A stretch of 64,000 nucleotides of DNA from Flavobacteriaceae bacterium MAR_2010_72 (GTDB lineage Bacteria; Bacteroidota; Bacteroidia; Flavobacteriales; Flavobacteriaceae): assembly GCA_003550275.1 (NCBI GenBank), contig QXCW01000002.1:2368001-2432000 (forward strand), read 5' to 3'. Numbering within the stretch: position 1 is the first letter of the stretch; each line of letters starts with the position of its first letter. The position numbers and the translations under genes were made by a program. The notes below the pieces were generated by a model. The model was given only the letters and a program-made list of their open reading frames with translations, ran no database searches and was not told the DNA's origin. Positions 62,866 to 64,000 of the stretch are shown in pieces.

Positions 62866-64000
62866 TTAAGAAATAACTCCCGAACCCACTAATTCATCAT
62901 TCAGATACCATGCAACGAACTGACCTTCGGTAATAGCAGATTGAGCGGTTTCGAATGCCACATAAAGACCTCCTTCAATTTTGTGAAGTGTTGCTTTTTG
63001 CAATGGTTGACGATATCTAATTCGTGCCATGACCTCCATGGTTTGATCAGGTTTCAAGGTTAGGTCCTCTCTTATCCAGTGCAATTCAGCATCAGTAACA
63101 AACAAGGCTTTTTTCAACAAACCTGGATGGCTTTTTCCTTGACCTGTATAAATAATATTCTCCTCCACGTCTGTCTCAATAACAAACAAGGGTTCAGTGG
63201 TGCCGCCAACGGCCAAGCCTTTACGCTGACCCTTGGTAAAATAATGCGCACCTTGATGCTTTCCTACCACTTTACCATCAGTTACTTGATAATTAATTTT
63301 ACGAGACAGGTAGGCTAGTTTTTCAGTTTCTGAATTAAATTTTGGCACGTCCTCCGAATATATTTCTTTTTCTTCTGGAATTTCTATGATTATCCCTTCT
63401 TTAGGTTTAAGCTTCTGCTGAAGAAATTCTGGTAATCGGACTTTCCCTATAAAACAAAGGCCTTGTGAATCCTTTTTCTCGGCAGTGACCAAATTCAATT
63501 TTGAAGCAATGTCCCTAACTTGAGGTTTTGTCAATTCACCGATAGGAAATAAGGATTTTGATAATTGTTCTTGGGACAACTGACATAAAAAATATGATTG
63601 ATCTTTATTAGTATCAACACCAGAAAGCAATTGGTAAATGTCTTTACCGTTTTTGTGTATCACTCCCTTTCTACAATAGTGACCCGTAGCTACAAAATCG
63701 GCACCAAGGTCCAAAGCAATTTTCATGAAGACATCAAACTTAATTTCTCGGTTACAGAGTACATCTGGGTTTGGTGTTCGCCCTTTTTGATACTCGTCAA
63801 ACATATAATCTACAATACGGGCTTTGTATTGCTCACTTAAGTCTACTGTTTGAAACGGAATACCTAATTTATCGGCAACGAGCATGGCATCATTACTATC
63901 ATCAAGCCACGGGCACTCATCAGAAATGGTCACAGAATCGTCATGCCAATTTTTCATAAATAAGCCTATCACTTCGTAGCCCTGCTCCTTTAACAAATAG
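62866..64000 (-). CDS. mnmA: tRNA-specific 2-thiouridylase MnmA, N-terminus cut by right window edge
   Basis: MnmA adds sulfur to U34 of tRNA for Lys, Glu and Gln. The window holds about 377 residues, including [12 protein letters not shown], the catalytic Cys in [14 protein letters not shown] and the second Cys in [10 protein letters not shown], plus the C-terminal beta-domain ([11 protein letters not shown]). The N-terminal PP-loop (SGGVDSS-type) lies beyond the edge: the frame stays open to base 64000, so the first in-window start-like codon (TTG) is internal. Confidence 0.95.
   Translation of the reverse strand, partial: YLLKEQGYEVIGLFMKNWHDDSVTISDECPWLDDSNDAMLVADKLGIPFQTVDLSEQYKARIVDYMFDEYQKGRTPNPDVLCNREIKFDVFMKIALDLGADFVATGHYCRKGVIHKNGKDIYQLLSGVDTNKDQSYFLCQLSQEQLSKSLFPIGELTKPQVRDIASKLNLVTAEKKDSQGLCFIGKVRLPEFLQQKLKPKEGIIIEIPEEKEIYSEDVPKFNSETEKLAYLSRKINYQVTDGKVVGKHQGAHYFTKGQRKGLAVGGTTEPLFVIETDVEENIIYTGQGKSHPGLLKKALFVTDAELHWIREDLTLKPDQTMEVMARIRYRQPLQKATLHKIEGGLYVAFETAQSAITEGQFVAWYLNDELVGSGVIS

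Noticed and set aside
62866-63996. MnmA as an N-terminally truncated gene
   Set aside because: The frame is open to the window edge, so the missing PP-loop is cut by the window and not by a mutation.

Overview
The window looks like a chromosome segment from a marine-type member of the Flavobacteriaceae (Bacteroidota). The DNA is AT-rich, promoters match the Bacteroidota -7 box TAnnTTTG, and a secreted subtilase ends in a type IX secretion (Por) sorting domain. It also carries a Bacteroidota-type SecA, an LpxB N-domain (LAB_N) protein, DUF2795 and DUF2911 genes, and flavobacterial intergenic palindromes. Genus cannot be decided by eye. No rRNA, tRNA, CRISPR array, IS transposase or phage module was seen.

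Bases 1-32.5 kb are a large surface-polysaccharide locus read almost entirely on the minus strand. From its promoter side it runs: wza-like export lipoprotein, wzc-like tyrosine autokinase, a PglC/WcaJ-type initiating sugar transferase, a UDP-HexNAc 6-dehydrogenase and a UDP-HexNAc 4-epimerase (together a route to a UDP-GalNAcA-like sugar), then gmd and fcl (GDP-L-fucose). After a break of repeats and two small proteins come about twenty genes: methyltransferases, a Wzm/Wzt ABC exporter pair, a sulfotransferase, about ten glycosyltransferases and two tandem DUF6056-type membrane proteins. The product is probably a sulfated or methylated capsule or O-antigen containing fucose and an acidic amino sugar. 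No Wzx or Wzy is visible.

Bases 21.6-35.7 kb contain unusually dense palindromic repeats of at least four families. Three small orphan GIY-YIG nuclease genes sit among them. Two are bracketed by inverted copies of the local repeat, and the third sits at the 5' end of the epimerase gene with a decayed piece of an epimerase start on its far side. This is the most unusual feature of the window and may be a repeat-associated, homing-like mobile cassette.

Bases 32.5-46.4 kb hold housekeeping and metabolic genes on the plus strand: an ABC-F ATPase, a methyltransferase, a MacB/LolD-type ATPase, a PduO-type cobalamin adenosyltransferase, a DUF2795 protein and secA. They are followed by a compact operon for gluconolactone/gluconate use (SMP-30-type lipoprotein lactonase, gluconokinase, 6-phosphogluconate dehydrogenase, GntP-type permease).

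Bases 46.4-64 kb contain an ECF sigma / membrane anti-sigma / repeat-rich exported protein / M23 peptidase operon, DUF2911 with meaB, a lipid kinase, a UDP-glucuronate-type epimerase, and an Arn-like lipid-glycosylation trio (GT2, double LAB_N, GT39). After these come a PAP2 phosphatase, a small acidic protein, a MATE pump, a PD40 propeller protein, a nitronate monooxygenase-like enzyme, the T9SS subtilase, and mnmA cut by the right edge. Several capsule genes have no in-frame ATG at the expected place and appear to start with TTG or GTG.
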